Origin: Sepiola atlantica
Lineage: Eukaryota > Mollusca > Cephalopoda > Sepiida > Sepiolidae
Direction: 5' to 3'
NCBI GenBank assembly: GCA_963556195.1
Contig: OY744544.1
Location: 43,914,984-43,978,983 of the forward strand
DNA: 64,000 nt
Part shown: positions 33,236 to 45,350 of the stretch, piece after piece
Layout: each line of letters begins with the position of its first letter
Position numbering within the stretch: the first letter of the stretch is position 1
Position numbers and translations under genes: made by a program
The notes under the pieces: generated by a model
Told to the model about the DNA's origin: nothing
What the model saw: only the letters and a program-made list of their open reading frames with translations
Database searches by the model: none

Positions 33236-33570
33236 ATATTTGTATATGTGTTTTTTAATGATAAATAATGTTGATGTTTTGTTCAACTTCTATTTGTGAT
33301 GTTATGGGATTGGTGCTGAAAAAGAATGTATATTGGAATGAATAAAAAAAAATTCTTTCGTCTTAAAAACGATCGTATGCCAGAAGATTTTATTGATGTT
33401 GAATTCATGGAACTGATATATATAATATGTTATAAATTTATTTATTTCAATTTACTTTACTATATATATATATATATATATATATATCAAATATGAAACT
33501 AAAAGTAAACTTTTAGTAGATAGAACCTATAGTGAAATGGTTTAAGCTCAATATACGAGATAGAGCAATT

Positions 33571-33974
33571 ATAAAGATAGATGAAAGAAGAGTGATAAAC
33601 ATATACGAATGTCCAGATTTATTTCAAACTTCGATTGTTCAATGCAAGGTATATTCTGTAATAAAATTATGTTTATTATTTAAAATGGTCCGATTTCTCA
33701 TATTAATTCCGATTGAGTGCGCTCCACCTACGATTTGAACTCAATATCTCACTATTGGAGTTACTTTATTTTTGAACGCTTTAACTCCAATAGTGAGATA
33801 TTGAGTTCAAATCGTAGGTGGAGCGCACTCAATCGGAATTAATATGAGAAATCGGACCATTTTAAATAATAAACATAATTTTATTACAGAATATACCTTG
33901 CATTGAACAATCGAAGTTTGAAATAAATCTGGACATTCGTACATGTTTAGCATTCTTCTCTCATCTATCTTTAT
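33571..33974. repeat. Long palindrome: 192-bp inverted arms, 20-bp loop
   Basis: The left arm 33571-33762 and right arm 33783-33974 are nearly identical in reverse complement, with changes only near the outer ends. The loop is 33763-33782. TA repeats lie outside both arms (33460-33487 and 33973-33994). The two 68/69-codon frames on opposite strands are the same arm read twice. Confidence 0.9.
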
Positions 33975-33994
33975 ATATATATATATATATATAT

Positions 33995-34568
33995 GAATGG
34001 GTAAGTACATATGCATAGCTTCTAATTATGTCCAGGCTGAGAAAACTTAATTTGGTCTACAAATGAACAAACGTTGTCCATGCATGATTTAACTCATAAT
34101 CATACTGTAAATAATGAAAATGATTGCGTCATCTCCAAACCAATTTCAAGGACTTCAATGCTTTAATTGATAAGTTATTATCCCAAGTATTCAGGGAATA
34201 GGCATTCTGAACAAAAGCATGACCGCTCTCTTCCGCAGTCCAAAAAAAAAGAGAAAGATTTGATCAGCTTATCCACTCTGTGTAACTCCAGACTTCCTGT
34301 CTATGACACATTATCCTGACATGTAGCCCTAACTTTAATTTTTAACTTCTAATGGAAAATTTCATTTCTTTACTGAAACTAACCTTACATGAAATTTTTC
34401 ATTTTTAACCTTATTTTTCCATACCCAAGTCCAATATCGATGCACTGTTTCTTTCAGTTATTAAAGAGAGTGCTTCAAAATTATGGACCCCCATTCTGGG
34501 ATGGATACTCAAGTTAGTGTAAAATAAATGTTTTTTATTTTGTTTATAATTGTATTTCTATTTTACAG
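33995..34568. other. Intron, no gene seen
   Basis: Mixed AT-rich sequence without motif or repeat partner. Confidence 0.5.
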
Positions 34569-34684
34569 AATACTAACAGAGGTGATTCACTGCTTACAAA
34601 TGGTAAACTATTATCGAATCGTGAAAACCGTATCGTGTGGGCCGATCAAGCATATGGAAAACGATCAGCACCTCCTCTTTACAG
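34569..34684 (+). CDS. CSPP1: CSPP1-like gene, coding exon 6
   Basis: Acceptor TTCTATTTTACAG, donor GTCAGT at 34685, 116 nt, phase 0 to 2. The peptide holds 'LLSNRENRIVWADQAYGK' and a basic end 'RSAPPLYR'. The last codon is split and completed by the first base of the exon at 43789. The intron that follows is the largest but one in the window and holds the full LINE. Confidence 0.75.
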
Positions 34685-35344
34685 GTCAGTTGGCGAAATG
34701 ATTCAATGGAAGCTTGTGTCCATATTATTCACCCTAAAACTGAAATTGGAGAGAATATTTATTAATCCATATCTAATAGCTATTGTTAAAATTTTACAAA
34801 AATCGGACCCCCGAAAACGGGGCTACCTGTTGGCTGTGGGTGGCGACCCGTAATGTCTTAGGACAGGATCCTGGTGGCTGAGCGGTCCGTGGCCTGGTTA
34901 CATAAATTGTCATGTGATTTGTAACACTACCTTGGCCCTTACTTCGGCTAGACGGGAGGTCAGAGAGGCCTGATCCAATCAATCGGCCAGTTACGTCTTG
35001 CCCTAGCACTTATTCAATCAGTTTCCCCGATTGTTAACAATATTGAAATTGATTAACTTCGTAGTTATCAATACCCACTCCAGTTTATAATAAGTGCTAG
35101 AAAGCGATGGCAAGGGTCAATCAACTTGAAAGATATATAACCACAACATGGCTGTGTGCCCTCGAACGTTTCGCTATAAGTGGGTAGAGAAATCGATGGA
35201 ACACGGGTGCTTGTGATCACGATCGGGTTGAGTATATCATTCCTGTAGCCTTGTCAAGGCGATTGGGTTTCCCCCTTGGCAATTCCCATAGTGGACTCCG
35301 TGGTGAGTAGGGAGCAAGAATGATGAATTAAAGAAAAACAATTC

Positions 35345-36520
35345 ATGGCTCCTAACAGAACCACAAAAAGAATGTATAGGGATACAAGCTCCGAACGAGA
35401 AGAAGAAGAAAACGACCAAAGTAAATTCCCAAGATTTATTGTACTGGAAGCATTAGAAGAACCAAATCTTTCTACATTATCTCCCTTCGTCATTGAGAAA
35501 ATAATTTTGCCTAATATGACGCCTAAGGTGGTTAAAAAATTGGCCAATGGAAACATACGGGTCGAAATGAAAATTTTTCACAATAAAAAAATTACATCAT
35601 ACCCACATATTTCAAAAGGTGTAATAAGGAGCCAAGAGCTCTCCTTGTGTACTATAGAAGAAATAAAAGAATTGAAATCCCAAGGAGTAATCGAATTGAA
35701 GCGAATCTCTATAAAAAGAGAAAACAAGATCATCCAAACAAACACATACGTGATGACATTTGATATGCCAACAATTCCAACAAAAATGAAGATAGGATAT
35801 ACAATTGAAAAAGTTGAACAATATATCCCTAATCCTCTTCGGTGTTACAAATGCCAGAAATATTGACATCACGAAAGCAAATGTAACGGAAGAAACACAT
35901 ATGGAAAATGTGGGGAAAAAGACCCTGACCACTCTGTGGATGAATGTAAAGGGAATCATACATGTGCAAACTGTGGTGGTGACCACCCAGTTTATGCCAA
36001 AATTTGTGAGAGATGGAAGAGGGAAAAGGAGATACTGACAGTAAAATACACGAAACATTTCCTTCCAAGAAGCAAGAAGGGTGGTTGAAACCACTAGTAG
36101 AGGAAAAACATTCTCAGGCTGTGTTCCCGGTGGTGAATAATGAGGACAGTAAATACAAAAAATTAATAGAAAGGTTGCTTCAGTTTGGACTGGGAGACTG
36201 GTCAGCATTCCAAAATACAATTAGAAAAGAATCTGAGGAACCGAAAGCAAAAGCTAGAAAGCAACAGGTGGAACCAAGAGAGGAAAGTATTATCATTGTG
36301 CCTCCTACTAAACCGGTTGCCCCCATCCAAGATGCACTACGACAGTCAAAAACAAGTGATGCAACTGAATTTACTTGGAAAAAGAAATTGATCCAAAAAG
36401 ATCCAAATAAAAATTCTCCAAGTAAAAAAAAAAATCTCCATGCAAAGAGCCTCCAGGTAAAAATCCTGAACCTGAGAAAAAAGAAAAATCACCTCAAAAA
36501 CCAAAATCAAAAATCAGAGT
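35345..36520 (+). pseudogene. LINE ORF1 (nucleic-acid-binding, CCHC knuckles)
   Basis: The frame opens at 35345 ('MAPNRTTKRMYRDTSSER') and runs 173 codons to a TGA at 35864-35866, just inside the first zinc knuckle (CYKCQKY). The same frame continues beyond it with HHESKC, then 'CGEKDPDHSVDECK' and 'CANCGGDHPVYAKIC', so there were two or three CCHC knuckles, until a TGA near 36087. A second frame covers 36013-36522 and is Lys-rich. ORF1 proteins of this group coat the LINE RNA. The in-frame stop and the shift break it. Confidence 0.75.
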
Positions 36521-39500
36521 GAACTTGACACAAAACCGATTTGAGGCACTGGACATGATGGAAACAGAAGATGAAAACTCTGAAAAAAAGAAACAAACAA
36601 AACAAAAAGCACCCCCCAATCAAAATATAAACCATGGGACAAAAAATAATCCAATGGAATTGTTGCAGTTTAAAAGCAAATCTTTCTTATTACTAACACA
36701 GAAACCTCCCACAATTATTTGTCTCCAAGAAACCTTCCTCAAATAAGAGGACAATATCAAAATTAAAAATTATCAGATATTCAGCCACATCCATGATATT
36801 GGACACAGAGCCTCTGGAGGGGTATCAATTCTAATCAGAAATGATATACCCCATAGCAAACTGAATATCTAAACCAATATCCAAGTGATTGCCATTAAAT
36901 CGACATTACATAAAACAATGAATATATGTTCAATATATATTCCACCAAACGAGGACATAAATGAAAGTGAGCTTAAGAAGCTAATTGACCAATTACCCAC
37001 ACCATTCATCCTATTGGGGGACTTTAATAGTCACAATACCCTATGGGGGTGCAAAAATACGACAAAAAAGGGTAAAATAATAAAAAAATTTATTAATGAA
37101 AATGATCTGTGCATGCTAAATGAAGGAATACACATATATGAACCCATTCAATGGAAGTAATTCTGCTATTGATTTGATCATATGCGACCCCCACAGTCTA
37201 TATGGACTTTACTTGGAGAGTGTATGATGACATTTGTGGCAGTGATCATTTTCCAATCCTCCTCGAAAACATAGAACCTGATGGTGAAAGTAAACCAGAC
37301 CGCTGGAAACTAGACAAAGCCAATTGGCAAATGTTTAAAGAAAAATGTCAGGAGAAACTGACATGTGTGGAAACAGACTCTGACCCAGTGGAACACTTCA
37401 CAGAGAGGCTGATTGAAATAGCAAAAGACTGCATCCCGAGAAATTCCACACCAGACAAACGTAACAGACCCTGGTTTAACAGTCAATGCAAAAAAAGTCA
37501 TTAGACTGCGAAGAAAGTTTGGAAAAGAACCAACTACAACAAATCTTATAGAATTCAAACAAAGCAGAGCAAGGGCCCGCAGGGTGATAAAAGCAGCAAA
37601 AAAAGAATGCTGGCAAGAATATGTTGGCAAACTAGATTCCTTCTCTAAACCGAAAGCAGTTTGCCAAATGATTGGGAAAATTGCGGGTAAAAACCAAACT
37701 AAACCAATCCAACACCTCTCCAAAAATAACTGCACAATAGCAGATAAAAAAGACATAGCAAATCAGCTAGCAGAAACGTTTTCCAAAAATTCATCAGGTC
37801 AGGGCGGAAAACAAGAATTTCTAACCACCAAAAGAAACGCAGAAAAGTGTAAGTTGAATTTTAAATCCAAAAATCTGGAAAAATATAATAGTCCATTGAG
37901 TGAGTTAAGGGATTCTATTGAAAGATCTCATAATATTGCTGTAGGACCGGATGAAGTCCATTATGAGTTTTTAGGGCAACTACCAGGAGAATCACTTAAA
38001 TTACTCCTAAAAATATATAACAAAATATGGACAGAGAGAAAATTCCCGGATATATGGAGACAAACTACCGGGCAAAGACAACTCTGATCCACAAAATTAC
38101 AAGCCAATCTCCTTGACCAGTTGTTTATGCAAAACAATGGAGAGGATGATCAACAATAGATTTGGTATTTGGAATCCAATGGCCTTATTACCAATATACA
38201 ATGTGGATTCCGCAATAAAAGAGGCACAATAGACTACTTGGTCCGCTTGGAAACTGCCATAAGAGAAAGCTACATTAAAAAAGAACATCTCGTAGCTATT
38301 TTCTTTGATCTAGAGAAAGCGTATGATACAATGTGGAAATATGGCGTCATGAGAGATTTGAATGATCTTGGTCTAAAAGGTAGATTGCTACATTTTATTG
38401 ACGTTTTTTTTTGTCAGACCGAAGATTTCGAGTTCGCGTTAGATCTTCTCTTTCTGATATGAAAACTCAGGAAGAGGGTGTTCCACAAGGCAGCGTGCTA
38501 TCTGTGACTCTGTTTAGCATAAAAATAAACAACATAATAAAAAGCTTATTACCCGGAGTGGATGGATCCCTATACGTGGACGACTTCCTAATATACTACA
38601 GGTCTAAGCATATGCATACTATTGAGCGAAAATTGCAACAATGCCTGAATAAAGTCAACAAATGGGCAACAGAAAATGGTTTTCGATTTTCTCAGGCAAA
38701 AACAAAATGTGTCCATTTTTGTCAGAAGAGAAAATTGCACAATGACCCAAGTCTTCAGACTTGAAAGGATGGAAATTCCAGTTGTAGATGAATATAAATT
38801 CTTAGGGGTAATTTTCGATAGAAAATTGACCTTTATTCCCCACCTGAAATATATAAGGGCTAAATGTAATAGAACATTACAACAACTATGTGTGGTAACC
38901 CACACTGAGTGAGGTGCAGACCGAAACACTCTATTAAAACTATATAAGTCATTGATTAGATCCAAATTGGACTATGGTATTTTTATATATCGATCAGCTA
39001 GAAAGACATATCTAAAATTACTTGACTCAATCTACCATGGAGGACTAAGGTTAGTTCTTGGAGCCTTCAGAACATCGCCTGTTGAGAGTTTCTATGTAGA
39101 AGCTGACGAGGCACCTGCAGATATCAGAGGTGAAAAATTAACTTTGCAGTATTATGTAAAAATGAAATCCTGTTCATCAAATCCTGCATATGATGGTACA
39201 TTCCATCCAAAATACAAGGAATTATTCCAAAGGAATGAAAGAGCTATAAGACCATTTGCCTTCGAATGGAAATGATCAACAAAGAAGCAGGATTGGACCT
39301 GACAAAAATACATGATATGATAATACCAAAGATCCCACCTTGAACCATAAGGATCCCAAAGCTCATACTAGCTTTAAGCAGACTCCACAAGCAAAAAACC
39401 CATCCTCTAATTTTCCACGAGGAATTAGAGAAAGTCAAAGACAACTATCCAAGACCTATGCACATCTTCACAGATGGATCGAAACATGAAGAAGCAACAG

Positions 39501-40228
39501 GATGTGCTGCAATTTACAACAATAATATAAATAAAAAGCGTCTACCATGTGCAGTAGATATGGCACGCAATTTCATTTTAAAATCTAAAAATAAAAAATT
39601 CATTATCTTTTTGGACTCTTTGTCTGTATTAATATCACTACAAAACAGAAAATTTGACAATCCATTGGTGACCAAATTACTTTGTAAAATTGAATATTTG
39701 TCAAAGGATAATGAAATATTACTGTGTTGGATCCCAAGTCATATCGGAATCAGAGGAAACGACCAGGCTGATAGGGCGGCCAGGTCTGCCTTAGGCATGG
39801 CTCAGGAGACCATTTTTAAGGTTCTATATACAGATTTTAAAATGAAGATCAACAAATATATTCAACAACAAAGACAACAACGTTGGAGTAGCAATACACA
39901 TAACAAACTCCTAGCGATCAAAACTACCATAGGAGAATGGAAGAAAAGCTCACGAAAAAGCCGAAAGGAGGAAGTAGTGTTATCCAGACTTCGTATAGGT
40001 CACACAAGGATTACGCATTTCTACTTACTTGAAGACAAACAGCAACCAATATGCTATGCATGCCAGACTGCGTACACAATTAAGCATATTCTTACTGAAT
40101 GCATTGATCTGGCCTCTATAAGAGAAACGTTCTACAAAGCAGGTACAATGAAGGAACTGTTTAAGAAAAATAAAGTAGAGACAATAATTAACTTTTTAAA
40201 AGCTGTTGATCTATATAAAAAAATATAA
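36519..40228 (+). pseudogene. LINE ORF2 (endonuclease, reverse transcriptase, RNase H)
   Basis: Endonuclease: ICLQETFLK (about 36717), 'ILLGDFNSHNTLWGC' (about 37010). Reverse transcriptase: 'FFDLEKAYDTMWKYG' (about 38300), 'PQGSVLSVTLFSIKINN' (about 38485), 'YVDDFLIYYRS' (about 38573). RNase H: 'IFTDGSKHEEATGCA' (39464), FLDSLSVL (about 39607), 'WIPSHIGIRGNDQADRAA' (about 39729). C-terminal 'CYACQTAYTIKHILTEC' is the usual Cys/His end. Breaks: stop at about 36744, several stops between 36860 and 37200, shifts near 37500, 38085, 38410, 38765 and 38910. It would cut target DNA and copy the LINE RNA if intact. Confidence 0.85.
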
Positions 40229-40249
40229 TTATCTAAAGACATATAAATC

Positions 40250-40455
40250 AAGCTTGATTTGGTATTAAATTAACTGGGAAAAATGATATGCTGTAAAAAA
40301 AAAAACGTTTAAAGAATGTTTTCAAAATATTTATTTTGGTTTTTGTCTTAATATTTAAAAAAATTTTTTTTTTTTTGCAAAGAACTTTTAAAAAAAATAC
40401 AATTGATTCAGCATTAAATAGCCTGAAAACGGTTGATATGCTGTAAAACAAAACA
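40250..40455 (+). repeat. LINE 3' tail, present twice
   Basis: GTATTAAATTAACTGGGAAA...GATATGCTGTAAAA (about 40262-40299) and GCATTAAATAGCCTGAAAAC..TTGATATGCTGTAAAA (about 40411-40447) are two versions of one end. A third version ends the repeat at 53978-54375. Confidence 0.7.
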
Positions 40456-40470
40456 AACAAACAAAAATGG

Positions 40471-40660
40471 GAGGTATCTGAATTTTCACAAATGAGCTTC
40501 CACCACCATTTTACCCCCTTTGCATAAAACTAAACTAAATACAACCCACATTACAACCCTTTATGCCTAGCAGCTGTGTTGTAAGATTCCTAATGATCGG
40601 TTAATTAGTTTAGGAGTGAATCCTGTATGTGCAAATATATAAATATATACACATATCTAA

Positions 40661-40706
<46 letters not shown>

Positions 40707-41011
40707 GAAAAAAGAAAACTTATTCATATATTCATCAACGTTTCGTTTTTTTTAAGACTTTCTTAAGATGACTGATTTGAAGAAATAACATGGAACTCTA
40801 TTAAAATTTGTTATATTAAATCTGAAAACTTGTATTCCTTACCTAATTTTATATAAATAGAGATATGTTTATACATTTCTATGTATAGGATTCACTCCTA
40901 AACTAATTAAGTGATCATTATGACTTTTGGAACAGCTGTTAGGCATAAGTGTCGGTAATGTGGGCTATATTTAGTTTAATTTAGTTTTATGGAGAAATTT
41001 AGATACCTCTG
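40471..41011. mobile_element. Foldback/MITE-like element with about 190-bp inverted arms
   Basis: GAGGTATCT.AATTT at the left and its complement at the right, with matching 'AAACTA.A.TAAATA', CCCACATTAC, TTATGCCTA.CAGCTGT and 'TAATTAGTTTAGGAGTGAATCCT' (shown in pieces). The centre has a long TA run (about 40661-40704). Confidence 0.7.
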
Positions 41012-41109
41012 ATTTTTGTGAAATTTAAAAAATATGTATTAGACATCAATTAATAAATATTCCCCAAATTTCAGTTTCTTTGGAGTATTCTAAAATATTT
41101 TAGGGGACA

Positions 41110-41425
41110 TCATATAGGCACAAACTCCCATTTGAAAATTCAAATATTTTAGATTTGCATTAAATTGATCCATAGTCATTAGACTCTAATTAAGCAAGAT
41201 TCCCTGAATTTCAATTTTTTTTAAAGATTCCTTGAACTTAAACTTTAGAAATTTTCTAGAATCAAAATTATGTAATGGATTTTGATCAAAATTGGAATAA
41301 AGATTCTAGACATGAGATTTAGTATCATCATATCTTGATTTTATGGGGACATAAAGTGGTACAAAACTGTTCTGCTCAGTGAATTAATTTTACTTGTCCT
41401 AGGACGGGTATTCTTCTAGTAAACT
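41110..41425. repeat. Dispersed repeat family F, copy 2 (unexpanded)
   Basis: It begins with one 'ACTCCCATTTGAAAATTCAA' unit and then follows the order of 24613-24885. Comparison with the 7-copy array at 24.3 kb shows the ancestral single-unit state. Confidence 0.75.
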
Positions 41426-41679
41426 ATATAAATTATATTCCATAAATGTGAAAATGCTTTGATACTTTTTTGTGATAAAAGAAATAAAATAACACAAGAG
41501 TTTGTTTACAGAGAATAATCTCTTAATCAGGGGGGGGGGGGCGTCCATATTATAGATTTGAGTAGGCAAAGGCAGTCGCACAGGTGGGTACCTTGATCTA
41601 AAATCACAGGTCAGGATCATCTGCTCATTGTACTGGTCCAAAGTCGTTTCTTACATTAGTCGCAGTTTCAAGTAACAAA

Positions 41680-42110
41680 GGTTTATTTTTTGGAGGTTAC
41701 AATGAGACTTGTTTTCTTCTACTGAACAACAGACTTGCAAATGAAAATTCTTAGCAAGACCAACTCAAAACACAAGTCCAACCAAACACAATGCATTAGC
41801 TAAGAGCCCAAGGGCCTATCTCTCTCTGAGAGGCACACAAACCTCAACTCACCGTGGCACTCCAGAAAACCAACTAACTCTCCTCCCCTGCCAATCTGCT
41901 GGAATATATAGAGAGAGATATTCTGCTCCTTTGTAGCAGACCACCCAGTTATCCAACTGAAAATAATAACCAGGATCAGTTTCTTATGTGGTTTCTCTTC
42001 CCTTCATTAAATATCTTTCCCACAGCAAGCCTGTTATTCGCATGCATTGTAAACATGCAACCCACTAAACATACAACCACCTAGTGCAGGTTTACATTCG
42101 AATGTTGGAT
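41680..42110 (+). repeat. Dispersed repeat family E, copy 2 (unexpanded)
   Basis: It aligns with 21040-21550 and then has only two short units, AACATGCAACCCACTAAAC and ATACAACCACCTAGTGCA, where the 21.5-kb copy has some 60 units of 16 bp. Confidence 0.75.
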
Positions 42111-42531
42111 GTTCATACTTGTTGAGGTTCGCCTTGGCATTCTTCTGGCATTTAGGAGTATGCTCTGCATAGTTCCAGTCTCTCTTCTTGTTGGAATGAG
42201 ATATGGTTCAGCTCGGTATTTAGGAGATGCATAACATTCTCCTTTGGGAGGTGAGAGGTGATTACCAGTCACCTTAGGCGCTGGGACCAGGAAATGCAGT
42301 CAGGTTCATTCTTAGCTATTTTTGCACCCAGCCAGAGTTCCTGCTAAGGGGGAGCTGATTATATCCTCGTTAAACGATTTTGTGTCACATTATGCTTAAG
42401 AGGGATGTTTATAAATCTTGCTACCAGCACGTCCTCTGAATCAACCCATTGATTTTCATTGATTAATTTCACTTTGTATTATGATGCCATTGCAGTTGAT
42501 TTTATATCTATATTTTTCTCTATTGTTTCAG

Positions 42532-42600
42532 GGCTGATTATGATTATCCCCTATCCAAATTTAAAAACTGCAGACAGAAAACAAGCAAATTATTTAAACA
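42532..42600 (+). pseudogene. Decayed duplicate of CSPP1-like exon 7
   Basis: TTCTCTATTGTTTCAG, then GGCTGATTATGATTATCCCC and AAATTTAAAAACTGCAG resemble the exon at 43789 and its acceptor. No donor GT occurs at the matching place, and the frame runs on to a stop in the intron. It could at most act as a cryptic acceptor or terminal exon. Confidence 0.65.
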
Positions 42601-42859
42601 ATTATATAAATAATTATCGAAAATAATACAATTATAAAATAAAAAGTTAAATCAAAGTAATTGAATGGATTATGTAAAAATAATACTGTATATAACAAAA
42701 CAAAGGTAAACATAGAACTGTGAGTATTATGCAAATTATGGAAATAATAATCCAATGTGATGAAAAAAAAAAATTGTTTAGTATTCATCATCGTTTTATC
42801 TTTATTTCAAGACTTTCTGAAGATGATTGATTTGAAGAAAAACAGAAGTAGATATTTGA

Positions 42860-43580
42860 AAATATGTGGTGCGTCTATGACGTGGAAAGAATGATTTTGT
42901 TCTTTTTTTTAAACGAAACATAGACGTTAGAATCCAACATATGTGGTGTGTTTATGAAGTGGAATGAGTGTTTTTTTTTGTTTATTTTATATCAATATTA
43001 TGTACAAAGTTTTGTTGGAAATGTGGTATAAAATAGCTAAACTGGATTTAAATTCAAGTTATGATCGGTTAGTATAAGTTTGCTGATTAAAAGAGATAAA
43101 TTGTAGAAGCCATTACGTTGTTTGTGTGACTCATTATAAACTCTGATACATTTTAATTGTTCTAATTTTTCAATTTTCAATTTATTCGCCAAGTTTCCCA
43201 TCTCTTACTAAATTTTTGTTAGAAGTTAATATATGTACTGCGTCTATGAAATAGAATGAGTCTTTATTTTCAAATTACAAAAAATGTGGTGCGACATATG
43301 ACGTAAAAGGAATGATTTTGTTCTTTTTTCGAACAAAACATAGCCGTTAGAATTTGAAATGTGTAATATATTTATGAAATGAAATGGGTGTTTTTATACA
43401 TTTACTTTTATTTTGTTTTTGTTTTTTATTTTTTTATTATCGATATTATGTTCAAAGTTCTGTTGGCAGTGTAGTGTAAAATTATTCGCCTGGATCTAAA
43501 TTCAAGTTCTGTTCGGATAGAATAAGTTTGCTGATTAAAGAAGATAAATTGTAGAATCCATTACGTTGTTTAATTTTGTC
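42860..43580. repeat. Tandem intronic duplication (two units of about 290 bp)
   Basis: Units at about 42861-43130 and 43287-43580 share AATGATTTTGTTCTTTTTT, 'ACATAG.CGTTAGAAT', 'AAATTCAAGTT.TG.TCGG' and TAAATTGTAGAA.CCATTACG. A partial third copy starts at about 43230. Confidence 0.75.
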
Positions 43581-43788
43581 AGAGTTTATGATGAGTGCTG
43601 ATTCAAGAAATCTTTGGCGAGATTTATTAAAAATGAATTTAGTAAGTCTAGCTAGTTGTGAATATGTATGGGTTACAGATGAAATCGCAGAGAGACATTG
43701 GATTATGGTGACAAGCTTAGCATGTACAGAATGAGCAGTTGATTTTGTCAGTCAATATTTTAGGTTTACTTTTTCTTTATTGTTTCAG

Positions 43789-43864
43789 AGGTGATGCTGA
43801 TTATAATTATGATTATCCCCTCCCAAAATTAAAAACTGCAGCCAATGAAAGGACTTCAAACAAA
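43789..43864 (+). CDS. CSPP1: CSPP1-like gene, coding exon 7
   Basis: Acceptor CTTTATTGTTTCAG, donor GTAAGT at 43865, 76 nt. The first base completes the Arg codon left by exon 6, then 25 codons to phase 0. The peptide is acidic and Tyr-rich at first ('GDADYNYDYPLPKLKTA') and ends polar. A decayed duplicate lies 1,257 bp upstream. Assignment rests on phase fit and the existence of that duplicate. Confidence 0.7.
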
Positions 43865-44042
43865 GTAAGTTATGTTTATTTTGCATCGCCTTTCCTTTTT
43901 TTTTTTTTTTAAATTTTTCTTAACTAATGAGTCACCATTCATTAGAGCAAAAAAAAAAACACTTGAGAATAATGGTTAATGAGATGGATAGATTTTTAGT
44001 TGAATAATTTAAAAAAAAATTATTTTTTTATGATATTTCACC

Positions 44043-44690
44043 CCAAACAAGGCAGGACGACACTGTAGGGGCTACTGAGAATTAGGGAGTAGGTTTAGGG
44101 TGTCATTCTAAGTTGGGAGCTGTGCAGCGAGATGTCTGTTTACATTAGTTTTAAACCTCTGCATGTCGGTACTGTGGGGGAAACGGGGCAGGGAGAGAGT
44201 TCCAGAGGCTAGCAGCACGAGGAAAGAAGCTATTGGAGTAGAAAGCTCTCCGGCATCTCGGGACCTCCACAGTGAATGGATGAGATTTAGCTGATTATCG
44301 AGTTTGTCTAGTGAATTTACGTCGAGGGGGCACCAGAGTAGCCAGTTCATCGGAGCATAATCCATTGAAGTATTTGTAAAACAAGCACAAGGATGCTACG
44401 TTGTGGCGATGGGACAGGGGCTGGAGCTTGGTTGACAGTGAGGGACCTATTAAGTTGGCGACTCTTTTTTGGACCTTGTCAAGGAGGGAGAGACTAGTAG
44501 ATGATGCACCAGCCCAGATGTGGCAACAATACTGCATGCATGGGCGGATGGTGGCTTTGTAGGGATACAGGATAATGTCAGGTGTGAGAAGTTTACTAGC
44601 ACGGTAGAGGGAGCCCACCTTCTTTGCTGCAGTCTTGACAATGTCTTCAATGTATTTGTTCCAATTCATGTTACCTGTGAAGGTTAGGCT
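44043..44690 (-). pseudogene. CR1-like LINE 3' end (- strand)
   Basis: On the - strand: 'YKATIRPCMQYCCHIWAG', 'LLDKVQKRVANLIG', 'PLSHRHNVASLCLFYKYF', then after a shift 'FLVLLASGTLSLPRFPHS' and 'MQRFKTNVNRHLAAQL'. This is the region after the reverse transcriptase in many CR1/jockey-like LINEs. The 3' UTR (44110-44043) aligns with that of the copy at 61790-62310, including the end GTTTGGGGTGAAAT. Confidence 0.75.
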
Positions 44691-45306
44691 GAGGAGTTTG
44701 AATGAATATTATGAATGAACAAAATTTGATTACTCATTAGGACGGTTTATGACAAGTATTTGTTGACATTGTATTTGAAGATGACATGTTGTAGTCTGAA
44801 GAGAAGCAGTCCTTTGGTAATGTGTTCCATAGATGTGGAGTTCTTATCAATATAATGGTTATTTAATACAAAATCCACTCATTTTGCTAAAAGTTTTTAT
44901 GCTTAAAGTTCTTAAAGCAACAGGGGGGGGGGGGCAAAGAGAAGGAGGATGAAAGGAGACTCTTGTTAGAAGCACATCGTTTCATTCACCTGATTTCAAT
45001 ATATCTCAAACATGTCTGGTTGCTGCGGTTGTTCTATCCAGACTGATCACATCCATCGTCAGACATCACTTCCACTAAGTTTTAGTTCTCATGCGAGTTG
45101 ATTGCCCCAAAAAGGTTAACTGTCTGAATCCTGCTGACCTCTAGTCTACGATGCATCCTGTTTATATTTAAATCAACCTATAAACATAATTTAACCAAAT
45201 GATTACTAGTTGATGTATTGACCAATATTTGACATACGGACAAATGTATTTCATCAAGTTTTTCTTTTCTTTTACTTACTTGCCATTTTGTTTATTATTT
45301 TCCAGT
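44691..45306. other. Intron, no gene seen
   Basis: Mixed composition with a G run at 44923-44934. No motif or second copy was found. Confidence 0.5.
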
Positions 45307-45350
45307 ATGATATAAACTTAAAAGATCTGACAAATGAATATTCAGCAAGG
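45307..45350 (+). CDS. CSPP1: CSPP1-like gene, coding exon 8 (short)
   Basis: Acceptor TTATTATTTTCCAG, donor GTAAGT at 45351, only 44 nt, phase 0 to 2: YDINLKDLTNEYSA and a split Arg codon finished by exon 9. The strong splice sites and exact phase fit on both sides support it despite the small size. Confidence 0.7.

Larger units (their letters stand above)
34800..40455 (+). mobile_element. Nearly full-length I-clade-like LINE
   Basis: In order: a GC-richer 5' region (about 34800-35344), ORF1 from 35345, ORF2 with endonuclease, reverse transcriptase and RNase H up to 40228, and a 3' tail with 'TTGATATGCTGTAAAA'. An RNase H after the reverse transcriptase is typical of the I, R1 and LOA groups. 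It lies in the sense direction inside the intron between exons 34569 and 43789. Several stops and shifts make this copy inactive, but the reading frames are long enough that it is not very old. The exact borders were not fixed by a target duplication. Confidence 0.8.

Noticed and set aside
32902..33268. Two overlapping frames of about 120 codons with 23-residue repeats
   Set aside because: They are the translation of the 69-bp tandem array in two frames; no start context, splice signal or family match.
33532..34016. Two similar 68/69-codon genes on opposite strands
   Set aside because: They are the same palindrome arm read on both strands; no other support.
35612..36220. 202-codon frame on the - strand
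   Set aside because: It is the antisense of LINE ORF1, where the + strand has zinc knuckles; it has no motif of its own.
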